Assembly: GCA_922989275.2 (NCBI GenBank)
Contig: OV277871.1
Location: forward strand, 63,757,848-63,821,847
Origin: Gari tellinella
Taxonomy: Eukaryota; Mollusca; Bivalvia; Cardiida; Psammobiidae
DNA length: 64,000 nt
Direction of reading: 5' to 3'
Below the pieces are notes generated by a model. The model saw only the letters and a program-made list of their open reading frames with translations, had not been told where the DNA came from and ran no database searches. How positions within the stretch are numbered: the first letter of the stretch is position 1; each line of letters begins with the position of its first letter. Below are positions 55,331-64,000 of this stretch, in pieces. Made by a program: the position numbers and the translations under genes.

Positions 55331-55419
55331 GCCCTGGTGGGATTCGAACCCGTGACCCTCCATGCGGAGAGAAACGTGAAAAAATGAGGAAGCTCCTATA
55401 CTACCTCGGCTACCAGCGC
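55331..55419 (-). tRNA. Type-II tRNA-like sequence, probable pseudogene
   Basis: On the minus strand an 89-nt unit begins GCGCTGG and ends CCAGGGC (6 of 7 acceptor pairs). It has a TAGCCGAGGTAG A-box and a perfect GGGTTCGAATCCC T-arm/B-box. CTCCGCATGGAG could be the long variable arm of Ser/Leu tRNAs. The anticodon region (TTCCTCATTTTTTCACG) does not form a clean 5-bp stem and 7-base loop, so no anticodon can be given. It could be a tRNA relic or a SINE head. From here to 55993 I see only a decayed M3-like stretch (55735-55930). Confidence 0.4.
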
Positions 55420-55993
55420 TCTCTATATCTATAGTAGCGAATTAACGTACTTCACTAGTAGCGATCGATAGTACTTTTACTACTTTATTCGTCTCGGGTT
55501 TATGTCTGAGCCCGTGTAAAGAAGCAACAACAACAACTATACCGTTAGCTAACGCTATAGAAAAACGATGGAAAATATCTTAAAAAAACTAAGATTCGGT
55601 GCCGATTCTTGATACTTTTTTTGGACTGATCATATTTTTTTAATGTCAGAAGCCAAATAATGCCACACATTTGCTTTTATTTGAGTATTTCATTTTATTT
55701 TGACAAGTACACCATCCGGTTGCGAGTCCCTTTAAAGACAGGTGACCGTTTAATGCAGGGAACATGTTTAAAAAAAACAAAAAAAAACAACAACAAAAAA
55801 CTGTTATCGCCTTCAGCATCATTATTGTCCTTCAATTAGCTACCACATGTCCTAAAAATCTACAAATTATTCTAGTTCAGTGATCGTAGGGAGGTTTTAC
55901 CGAACAGAGAAGAACAGAACCGTATAATATATATAAGCCTTTGCCTTGACCTCACTAAATCCCTGTATCTAATTTAGTAAAGTTTCGCTCCTA

Positions 55994-56245
55994 CAGGGTA
56001 GATGACGTTATCCTTTCCTATTTAGACGCAATCGAAACGCAAACGCACTGCAATCAAAATTTAATGAAGAAAGTAACAAATTGTTAACAATTCTGACTAT
56101 TCATTTTAAACTGAGTGACGAACAGTTTGAAGCATGATCAGACGCCGGGTTACCCGGCGTCTGATCTGGCTACAAACTGTTTGCAATGAAAATAATAGTT
56201 TTGCGTAAACTCGTTTATTGGGAACGATTAACGTCTTCTCCACTG
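55994..56245. mobile_element. M1 element, diverged left end
   Basis: TA 55992-55993 and 56246-56247; CAGGGTAGATGACGTTATCC; core apex perfect, outer arms CGAACAGTTTGAAGCATGAT. Confidence 0.7.
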
Positions 56246-56253
56246 TATATGAA

Positions 56254-56482
56254 TACAAACACTTCGCTACAACGGCCACTTCGTTATTACGAATTCTTGA
56301 CATAATAGTTATCTACCAGGTTTAATACAGGTGACTGCTTTAAGCGAGAATAAAGTAAATCAGAAAGTTCAAACAGGAGCTTGCTGTTTTACTTGCCCAT
56401 TCTTAAACAGCCCCCTGTTTTGCACACCAAATGCAAGCTTTATGTACTTGAAACATTTCAGTGGTGTGCGATTTTACCGTAC
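56254..56482. mobile_element. M3 relic
   Basis: CGCTACAACGGCCACTTCG, CAGGTGACTGCTTTAAGCG, AAACAGGAGCTTGCTGTTTT, GTGGTGTGCGATTTTACCG. Confidence 0.45.
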
Positions 56483-56710
56483 TCCGTTAAGGCACAACAT
56501 GTGTATACATAAATGTCTTTTTTTATTTGGAGTTAATCAAGTTATCATGCATAAATATTATTATAAAAATTCACAACCTGTAGGAACTTTCTTAGTTGCA
56601 ATAACAGAACCGTCACTGTGTTTTAAAAACTTCATGGTAAAATAAGATATTTTCGTGACTGAAAGTCCAGCTTATAGCTTAAAGACTTCCTCAGTCCATT
56701 GATGGACTAA

Positions 56711-56730
56711 CCCCCCCCCCCCCCCCCCCC
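56711..56730 (+). repeat. Poly-C run (20)
   Basis: Twenty uninterrupted C; nothing else up to 56899. Confidence 0.9.
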
Positions 56731-56909
56731 ATTGTCTCGATAGGTGTGAATTTTAACTGTCAACGTATGCATTACATGCTATACCAATATCGATTTACCT
56801 GGTGAGGCCCAGATTATACTCATGCTCTAGTGATTTTCAATGGTTATTTCTAACTAAACTATCAAATATAAAAGTTGGGTCTCACACGAGAGCTCCAATG
56901 GTTCTTTGC

Positions 56910-57260
56910 ACAGGCACTCGATGACAGGATCGATATAAATTTCCGTGTCCCTCCTCATATATAATTAATACAAGGTATCTCTCTCGCCATCTTTATAAGC
57001 AACGGAATTTCTAGATATTATACCCTGACCCGGCTAGCTCGCGGTTTTGTAAGGTCCTTTCGGGAACCAGCGTATTGTTACTCTCCGTTCATTCTCCGTT
57101 TGGTTCCCGAGATGTCCGTACAGAACCGCGCGCTAGCCGGGTCAAGGATACAATAACAGCACTTCCTTTCTTTATAAAGATGGCGTAAGGGATACCTTGT
57201 ATTATTTATATATGAGAAGGGACACGGAAATTTATATCGATCCTGTCATCGAGTGCCTGT
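56910..57260. mobile_element. Mutator-like (MULE) non-autonomous element, 351 bp
   Basis: Exact 10-bp duplication GGTTCTTTGC at 56900-56909 and 57261-57270. Terminal inverted repeats of about 100 bp begin ACAGGCACTCGATGACAGGA. Inside is a second inverted repeat (GACCCGGCTAGC / GCTAGCCGGGTC) and a GGTTCCCGAG / TTTCGGGAACC pair. No coding. Long terminal repeats plus a 9-11 bp duplication are the MULE signature. Confidence 0.85.
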
Positions 57261-57451
57261 GGTTCTTTGCTACCCACATGTCCTTAAGATCCATGCTTTT
57301 TGCAAGGAAATTGTCTGGCAAGGCGTTGTGATCGAAAGGTCGTCAGGAGATGTCTTTAAGAAAATGTTACCAAATGTAAAAAACGTGAATGGAACAAAAT
57401 AACGAGACACACGTGCATCTGAGACACACTAGCACAGTTAAAACGACGTTA

Positions 57452-57900
57452 CAGTAATACCTCTATATAACGACTACTAAAAATGGCGATTTAATTGTAT
57501 TAAAGACAGATGACAGCTTCAAGCAAAGTGACAGTAAACAGAAAGCTCATAAAGAAGCTTTCTGTTTTACTGCAACTTTACTTTAACTCTTTGAACCCTA
57601 GTCCCGCATATAAGCGTCCTTTCCAAACAGTGATCATGTGAATAGTACACTTGTCCTGTGCAAACAGTGAAGACCCAGATCAGAGGGCTCCGAAAGGAGC
57701 CCTCTGATCAGGGTCTTCACTGTTTGTCATAATGCCAAAAATGGATAAAAACAACCCTTAAAAGCCAGCAATGGACTAGACTAAAATCGAAACTGGAATA
57801 GTTCATTTAAAGTTTTAGGGAGGAAAGAGTTAAACAGTCACCTGTCTAATACACCTAACAATTTACACACTTTAGTGGTCGTACTAGAGAGGTTGAAATG
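57452..57900. mobile_element. M3 element interrupted by T3
   Basis: TA 57450-57451; CAGTAATACCTCTATATAAC to GTCGTACTAGAGAGG. The right hairpin arm is split at CTTTAA|ACAGTCACC. Confidence 0.75.
57587..57829. mobile_element. T3 element nested in M3
   Basis: Exact TTAA 57583-57586 and 57830-57833; 243 bp, apex GGGCTCCGAAAGGAGCCC perfect. This nesting proves the TTAA duplication of T3. Confidence 0.85.
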
Positions 57901-58260
57901 TTTCTCTCCAAATAAAACGTCTGTGCTGAAACTATTACAGTCGAACTTCGATATCTCGAACTCGGTTTAGTCGAACATACCCGTATTTGAAAGATATAAC
58001 GTTGCTTAGCCACGTTTTTACTTTGAAATACGGGTATATTCGACATAACCGAGCATGAAATAATGGAGTTCATGTGTCGACATATCGGATAGTTCGAGTT
58101 AAGCGAGTTCGAGATATCGAATTTCTACTGTATCACCTGCCAAACAGTTTGTGTCAGATAAGACTCCGGGTAACCAGGCGTCCGTTCTGGCTCCTAACTG
58201 TTTGCCACTCAGATTTAACTTAGTCACTGTTGTTCTATTTAACTGACATAAAACCAATTT
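57900..58260. mobile_element. M1 relic split by M4
   Basis: Left: TCTCCAAATAAAACGTCTGT, GCTGAAACTATTA. Right: CAAACAGTTTGTGTCAGATA with apex and CTGTTTGCCACTCAG. Confidence 0.5.
57938..58130. mobile_element. M4 element nested in M1
   Basis: TA 57936-57937 and 58131-58132; CAGTCGAACTTCGATATCTC at the left, right end TTTCTACTG; apex GTTGCTTAGCCAC. Confidence 0.75.
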
Positions 58261-58935
58261 TCATTACTGAATTAAAATATTTTGTTTCACTTTAGTTACA
58301 GCGTTACTTTATAGTATTAACATGTTTAAATCAACATTTGACGAATACACTATATAGTAGATAAGACATGATTCTTCCCCGCTTCTAAAAGCAAACGGAA
58401 CAATAACGAAATTCAATTCAATTGTAGAAGATTACAATATTTTAAAGTTCAACGTCATATCTACCGCTCGAACATGTATAAAACCCACTATTAAATTAAG
58501 TCATAATATTAAACTTTAACCAGTACATGCTTTGTATGTTAAAAGTGATATATACAGGTATACTTTAATAAACACGAAGAAATAACCCGAGCACACATCC
58601 CTTAAATGAAATTTTGACTCATCCAATATACTATAAGCATAGAATAATCTACTTGGTATAAATGGGTTAAAATAAAAAAAAAATTTAAAAGTCGCGATGC
58701 GTGCATTTCTCGCTATCCTATAACAAAGCATTGATTTGTTTTCAACATTCTTTACACTAGTTCAACTAGTTGAGAAATAATCAAATGCACCGATCTATTC
58801 ACTTTACATTTTACATGGCCTAAATTAAACATGTTCTACATTCTATTTATTTGGCCATTTAAATAGGGATGTGTTTGACTTATGTGACGTCGAAATAATG
58901 ATGAAATTCAACTGTCTTAATATAGTGTTTTGAAT
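58261..58935. other. No gene; faint M1 and T2 scraps
   Basis: About 58370-58440 resembles an eroded M1 flank; 58600-58670 resembles a T2 end (CTTGGTATAAATGGGTTAA). No exon. Confidence 0.35.
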
Positions 58936-58939
58936 TTAA

Positions 58940-59152
58940 CCCATTTGTGCCCACGATCCCATATATGGGACATAGACAAACAGTGAAGACTCTGATCAGA
59001 CGCCGCATAATGCGGCGTCTGATCAGAGTCTACACTGTTTGCTGATAGGAATTTCAATATAAAACAAAATGAAAATTTTGACCAGGCTTCCCTTTGATAA
59101 AAATGGACTAATCCAATATATAAACATGGAAGAATCCACTGGGCGTTAATGG
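58940..59152. mobile_element. T2 element
   Basis: TTAA 58936-58939; right end TGGGCGTTAATGGGTAA (mutated). Apex GCCGCATAATGCGGC. Confidence 0.75.
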
Positions 59153-59190
59153 GTAAGCGAAATCGAGTCAGCGAGTTACAACTGTAGATA

Positions 59191-59436
59191 CAGTGGAGAA
59201 TCTGTTATTCTTTCCCAATAAACGCGTTTACGCTAAAACTATTATTTGCAGTGCAAACAGTTTGGAGCCAGATCAGACGCCGGGTAACCCGGCGTCTGAT
59301 CAGGCTCCAAACTGTTTGCCACTAAGATAAACAAGAATTATCAGAATTGTCCAAAAGTTGTACTTTTCTACGTTTTAGTGCTTTGCGTTTGCGTACGTTT
59401 GCGTTTAAACGGGAACGAATAACAGATTCTCCACTG
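59191..59436. mobile_element. M1 element
   Basis: TA 59189-59190 and 59437-59438; perfect apex. Confidence 0.8.
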
Positions 59437-59438
59437 TA

Positions 59439-59679
59439 CTGTAGAGAAGTTCCGGTTTAAACGCAAACAAGAAGCAAACACGTCGACATAAAACGTGGAA
59501 AATGACAACATTTCAACTATTCTCACTATTCATGTAAATCTGAGTGGCAAACCGTCTGATTGGAGACTGATCAGACGCTGGGTTATCCGGCGTCTGATCA
59601 AGATCCAAATTGTTTGCAATGGAAATATCAGTTTTAGCGTAAACGCGTTTAATGGGAAGGAATAACGTTCTCTCCACTG
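59439..59679. mobile_element. M1 element, older, directly adjacent
   Basis: CTGTAGAGAAGTTCCGG start, GGGTTATCCGG apex, ends TCTCTCCACTGG. Head-to-tail with the previous copy, in the opposite sense. Confidence 0.6.
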
Positions 59680-60300
59680 GCACTAGAACAACAAAGTTTG
59701 TTTTTGGTTTTTTTTATAGAATCCATTTCTAACCGTAAAAGCTACTGTCACATAGACTTTCATATAGATATTGTGTTACTTAAAAATTATATATATGTCT
59801 ACTGTTTTATAGATCTCACAGTAGATCCTAAATTTGACACAGTAGAATTTATTATTTTAAAAAATTCCAATGTAGATCTATATCTAAGCCTACTGTATAG
59901 GCTACTATCATATAGACTTTTCAAACAGTTATAATATGTACATCAAATGTCACTGAAAATGTGATATATAGGTCTTCTGTCAAATAGATATAACTTTAGA
60001 TCCTCAATCTGACTAAGTAGAAATTCAATAAAAAAAAATAAAAAAAAAAATTTTTTTTGGCCGTATTGATTGATAGTAGACTATCGCTACTTAGATAAAC
60101 ATGGTGCGGCAGTCCCAGAGCCATCGAATCCACCCCTCGTCGAATAGCGTAATTTTACGATATAAAACGCAGATATACATGAAAGTTACTCTGTTTTATG
60201 GAAAGAAAAGACATTAAACTCTGTAGAAACGCAGAGTTATTGACCATTAAGAAACCTCTGTTTAAAAGATTGATTGATTATTTGACGAGATAGTTGAGTT
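59680..60300. other. No gene; TAGATCTAT-type short repeats and A/T runs
   Basis: Repeated GTAGATCTATA, CATATAGACTTT and CACAGTAGAAT phrases (59730-60030), then A9/T9 runs near 60040. Confidence 0.4.
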
Positions 60301-60640
60301 TCAAAAAAACCCGACCTACGTACCGTGCCAACTTCCGGTTTAAATAATTTTCACAAGTGTCGGTTGCAACGCGCGGTTTCATTGGACGAATTATTGGAGG
60401 TGTGTCGTCAAGCGTCGTTAGCTACGGGACCGTGACCGATTCCGGTAGAATATTTATCACGTGATACGTCGAGCTGTGAACAAAATGACAGCAAGCTGTT
60501 TTATCGAAATCGATGGAGGAAAAACTCAGGAAATCCAATAGCATCATCCATGCGTGAAAGTAAGAATGACCAACGGCGTAACTAACAAACAGAGCGAAAG
60601 CTATAAAAGTGGATCATCGAAAGGTTAGTTAGATATCGAC
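60301..60640 (+). promoter_or_regulatory. GC-richer, repeat-free patch with TATA-like box
   Basis: Higher GC and CpG than its surroundings (ACGCGCGG, ATCACGTGATACGTCG). CTATAAAAG at about 60601 is a good TATA match and GAAAG|GTTAGT at about 60624 could be a donor. May be an alternative promoter or first exon for the exon at 63350, or simply unique intron. Confidence 0.2.
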
Positions 60641-60739
60641 TGAATGCTTGAAACGATGCTGATTTTTATCATTAATTTTGCACATAGATTTACATTTTAT
60701 TTTACAGCGAATTTATCGCTTAATGACGTCGATACTGGC

Positions 60740-60805
60740 ATTTGTCATTTCTCCATGATACTGGCATGGAGAAAGGACAAATTTGTCCTTTCTCCATGAT
60801 ACTGG
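60740..60805. repeat. Small interrupted hairpin
   Basis: CATGGAGAAAGGACAAATTTGTCCTTTCTCCATG type palindrome given as half-arm CATGGAGAAAGGACAAA, with CTCCATGATACTGG repeated on both sides. Confidence 0.6.
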
Positions 60806-60859
60806 TGAGGCTAGGTTATTAGTTGTTCTCGTTACAATAAGAAGTATTAATTGTAAGAC

Positions 60860-61690
60860 CTGACAAATGACAATACACTGACTCTCTGATAGGGTCTACA
60901 CTGTTAGCAAAACAATAAGGCCTGGTTTTATAATGTCGTGGCATGGCTCCTGCATGTATATACACACGTGCTCATTGCAAGTTCTGTCCACCCCACCCCC
61001 TGAAAGGCCTGTCCACACACTACATGCATATAATAGACTAGAGAGAGACATAGCATAACCTGTACTATTACGGGTATGTTGGTATTGGGCTTTAATAGCC
61101 CATTAAATTGTGCATTAGCAACAATATGCACCCTTTACAAACATTGTACATGTGAAGTGTACACATGTCATATGAAAGCAGTGCAGACCTGACCCAGATT
61201 AGAGGGACCATAGAGCTGATTATGCACACTGTATAAAAGAAATTATTGCATAAATTTATATTATTGTTAGATCATATCTTGTTGCATGTGCAGTCTTTTT
61301 AAACTGAGACATTATTAAATTAATTCAAAATCAATGAGGTACCCCATACCCGATATAACAGGAAATTAAACCCTCTGAAATATACACACCCACCTAAATA
61401 ACTTGCCAAATAACTTGTTAACATCTTTCCCAGCATTTTAGTTTTGACATTATGAGGATCCGGATCATCCCTTTGACTTGGGTTTACTTTTTTTGCATAA
61501 GAAAAGTATATTCTTCACAGGTACACTGTTATGTGGCACTAGATAAAAGCACTGTTTGCTTACATTTTATTGCAACATGACAAAAAGTGAATACCCTATT
61601 CAGAGGGCCTCTATAAGAAGCAATCTGATCTGGGTCTACACTGTTTGCATAGGACATGTGTACTCTCTTCAAAGGTACACTATTTGCTAA
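60860..61690. mobile_element. Cluster of T3 relics
   Basis: Three eroded copies: 60860-60910 (GACAAATGACAATACACTGA), 61128-61225 (ACATGTCATATGAAAGCAG, CAGATTAGAGGGACC) and 61500-61690 (GTGAATACCCTATTCAGAGG ... GATCTGGGTCTACACTGTTT). Confidence 0.45.
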
Positions 61691-61774
61691 TGATGTATAA
61701 TGTGGCAATAGGTTGCAACAATATTTTTACAATTTATGGCAACATAAAACAAGACTGCGCATTCAATAAACGCT

Positions 61775-62392
61775 TATGCCCCCGGTGGCATCCTTGACAA
61801 TATGTTCTTTTCTAAGTCCAAATTAGGTCAAGGTCAGGGTCAAACTGAGCTTGGGTATTACTGGTGAGTTGGTAATGGTCCAAGGCAATAACTGTATGAG
61901 TATTGAAGCATTGTAGTTGTAGTAAACAGTGTTGATGCTAGACGAAAAGGTAAAATCTATAAAACCGAGAATGAGCCAATTTAAAATATTCTAAATTCAA
62001 TTTAGGTCCAGGTCAAGATCAAAATCAAAGTTTGGTGATATTGGTTAATAGGGAATTGTCTAATCATAATGCAACAACTGTATATAAGTATCATAGTAAT
62101 TAAGTCAGTTGTGTTGATGCTAGAAGAAACGGTAAATTCTAGTTAACCAAGAAATAACCTATTTAAAATATTATAAGTCCGAATTAGGTGACTGTCAAGG
62201 TCAAAATCAAAGTTGGGTGATATTGGTGGATAGGAAATGGTACAATGCAACAACTGTATAAGTCTCAAAGCATTTGGGTAAGCGGTGCTGATGCTAGACG
62301 AAACGGTAAAATCTACTTAACCTTGTTACGGACGGACGGACGGACAGGATGATTACTGTATGCTCCCGCATCTGTCGATGTCGGGTGCATAA
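61775..62392. repeat. Common bivalve repeat, TATGCCCCCGG type
   Basis: Starts TATGCCCCCGGTGGCAT, has about three internal units with TCCAAATTAGGTCAAGGTC and GGTGCTAGACGAAACGGT, a GGACGGACGGACGG run, and ends ATGCTCCCGCATCTG with CGGGTGCATAA. Widespread in bivalve genomes from general familiarity. No coding. A T3 core scrap follows at 62396-62445. Confidence 0.7.
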
Positions 62393-62500
62393 AAACAGTG
62401 AAGACCCCAACCAGAGGGCTGCTATATTTGGGTCTACACTGTTTGTATAATGGAAAAGTCAAGTGTTCTCTTTACATCTACACTTTTAATGATGTATATA

Positions 62501-62688
62501 CAGGCGAACTTCAATAACTCGAAGTAGGTTTTGTTAAACATACCCGTATTTCACATTTAAAATGTGGCTCAGCCACGTTTTAACTTTGAAATATGTCCGA
62601 CTTAACGAGCATGAAATAATGCAGTTCATATGTCGAACTATGAGATAGTTCGAGTTAAACAAGTTCAAAATATACCGAAGTTAAACTG
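62501..62688. mobile_element. M4 element
   Basis: TA 62499-62500 and 62689-62690; centre AATGTGGCTCAGCCACGTTT. Confidence 0.7.
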
Positions 62689-62829
62689 TATGTGGCACTA
62701 GGTTTCAAAAAGTTTCCTTTGATCTGGGTCTACACTGTTTGCATAGGCTGAAATTAAATATTTCTGCTCATAATCAGCCTCCAGTAAGCTTTCCACACAT
62801 TACCCATGTGTGTAAATCACCTAATGTAA

Positions 62830-63049
62830 CCCTTTACTACACAGATCCTTTTCATATTGAAGCAGGCTGAATGTAAAAGCTGAATGGTCCTTCAGTATTC
62901 TGCTTTACTTTCAGCCTGTTAAGCTACCATCTGCTAGGATATGGACAATATTTCTTATGGTGCATATTTATGACTGCATAAAGTGAAATTATTTTCTTGA
63001 GTGGAGAAATAAATTAAAAGCGATAAAATGAGTATTTATGGAGTAAAGG
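62830..63049. mobile_element. T1 element (reverse)
   Basis: Left GTAA 62826-62829, CCCTTTACTACACAG; right GGAGTAAAGGG. Apex shortened to TGGTCCTTCAG. Confidence 0.65.
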
Positions 63050-63065
63050 GTTTTAGAGTGTTTAA

Positions 63066-63275
63066 CCCATTACTCTATAGATACACATTTTTACTTTATG
63101 TATTTAATTATGTCTGCAATGAATAAAATAGTTCTTATTTAGGCAGCCATAAATATGTTTAATAAGATTTTTTTCTATATTTTAGCAGATGATAGCTTAA
63201 AGCAGACTGAAAGTAAAGCAGGTACCCCTAAGGCGCATTATGCAGTTTTACTTTCAACCTGCTGTAAGATGTCAC
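63066..63275. mobile_element. T1 element, right end lost
   Basis: TTAA 63062-63065; ends near CTGCTGTAAGATGTCAC, 75 bp before the exon acceptor. Confidence 0.6.
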
Positions 63276-63349
63276 AGTAAATTTCCTGTACATTACAGAG
63301 GTATGTTTATGACACTTCTATTCACTGATTATCAATTTATTTTTGGCAG

Positions 63350-63415
63350 AAACCAGAAAAGACCAGGATGAAACAGATTGCAGGCTATCCTATCCCTTAT
63401 TGGCTAGAGTTTAAG
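63350..63415 (+). CDS. Candidate internal exon (22 codons), perhaps exon 2 of the 23307 gene
   Basis: Acceptor TTTTTGGCAG before 63350 and donor GTAATT after 63415 bracket 66 nt open in the frame KPEKTRMKQIAGYPIPYWLEF, phase 0 at both ends. This fits the phase-0 donor at 23810 with no frame change. The segment is basic then aromatic/hydrophobic, GYPIPYWLEF, unlike translated repeat. Linkage to the upstream exon is inferred; it could belong to a gene starting nearer (see 60301-60640). Family not recognised. The 570 bp after it hold only a T1 scrap at 63880-63925. Confidence 0.5.
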
Positions 63416-63990
63416 GTAATTTATGTTAAATCCAAGTTTATCATAAATCATAAAAGGCTTCTTAATAAATAGTTCCTATCAGTGCAAAGTAATGTCTCTG
63501 CTTTGAACAGTTGTTTGGCTTGAAATCCCAGTATTCAATGGTCAATCTGCTTCAACAGACAGCAAAATAATTATCTTCTAGCCACTGTTTGCTAACATTT
63601 AAATGTATTATTCAGTTTATTTTTTTCTATTTTTTTGAAGAATGAACTGTTTAATTCAAATCAGATACTACCGGTACTCAATCAATTGTATCATTCTGCA
63701 AAATCATTTTTTTTTTTTATTTCTCTGTTGTGTTATGGACTACTTTCTATGAAACATGTCCAAATGTAAAGAGTCATTCTATTTTATCCTTTTCTTTAGA
63801 AGTTTGAACTGTTTCATTAAGTACAAAATAAAATCATAATTAACACAGCGTTTTCCATTTTTAAGACAGGTAATTATGGAAAACTTAAAGCAGGCTAACA
63901 GTAAAGCAGAAACCCTAGCTGCTTAGAAAAAGATATAGAAAATAAATTTTCCTTTGTTCTGCCACAGTGTTTGGTATCGACAGTCGATTA

Positions 63991-64000
63991 CAGTCGAACT
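63991..64000. mobile_element. M4 element, cut by the window edge
   Basis: TA followed by CAGTCGAACT, the M4 terminus. Confidence 0.5.

Overview
This window looks like AT-rich nuclear DNA from an animal, most likely a bivalve mollusc. The reasons are spliced exons with GT-AG junctions, two bulk repeats that I know from memory to be widespread in bivalves (14534-15618 and 61775-62392), and a very high density of short inverted-repeat elements. I cannot name the species. There is no operon structure, CRISPR array or prokaryotic gene. Real coding sequence is about 1.5 percent of the window. Most open frames longer than 60 codons are read-throughs of the repeats.

Genes. (1) Positions 1-2670, plus strand: the last three exons of a Src-like non-receptor tyrosine kinase. 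The DFG aspartate is Gly and the activation-loop tyrosine position is Phe, so it may be a pseudokinase. (2) 23307-23810, plus strand: a 168-codon first coding exon of an unidentified Ser/Arg-rich protein ending in a phase-0 donor. A phase-0 exon of 22 codons at 63350-63415 could be its next exon, which would make an intron of about 39.5 kb. (3) 49231-50371, minus strand, inside that intron: an intronless GT32-type (DXD) glycosyltransferase with an intact first ~230 codons and about four frame breaks after that, so probably a pseudogene. A type-II tRNA-like sequence lies at 55331-55419 (minus) and a tRNA-like head at 6509-6572.

Everything else is mainly miniature transposable elements. I use working names. 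TTAA-flanked, piggyBac-like ends: T1 (CCCATTACCCCATA), T2 (CCCATTTGTGCCCA), T3 (CTCTTTGAACCC), T4 (CTCTTTGCATGC), T5 (CACTGCCATGACGTCA), plus T6 and T7. TA-flanked, Tc1/pogo-like ends that start CAGT: M1 (CAGTGGAGAA), M2 (CAGTGCTCCC), M3 (CAGTAAAACC), M4 (CAGTCGAACTTCG). Others: H (near-complete palindromes), I (CAGGGTTCC ends), N (small hairpins), one hAT, one Mutator-like and one 1.08-kb Tc1-like element. Several can be proven by nesting, where one element interrupts another and leaves an exact TTAA, TA, 8-bp or 10-bp duplication.

The most unusual feature is modularity. One palindromic core (CAAACAG...GATCAGACGCC, with complementary apex) sits inside both TTAA-ended and TA-ended families. 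A second core (ACAGGTGAC...CTTAAAGCA...AGTAAA.CAGAA) is likewise shared by T1 (TTAA) and M3 (TA). The apex of the first core varies between copies, but always with matching changes on both arms. Layout: 1-2.7 kb kinase; 2.7-22.8 kb dense T1/M1 repeats; 23.3-23.8 kb first exon; 24.3-26.8 kb a 63-bp minisatellite of about 40 copies; 27-60 kb intronic repeats with the GT32 relic; 60-64 kb older repeats and the second exon.
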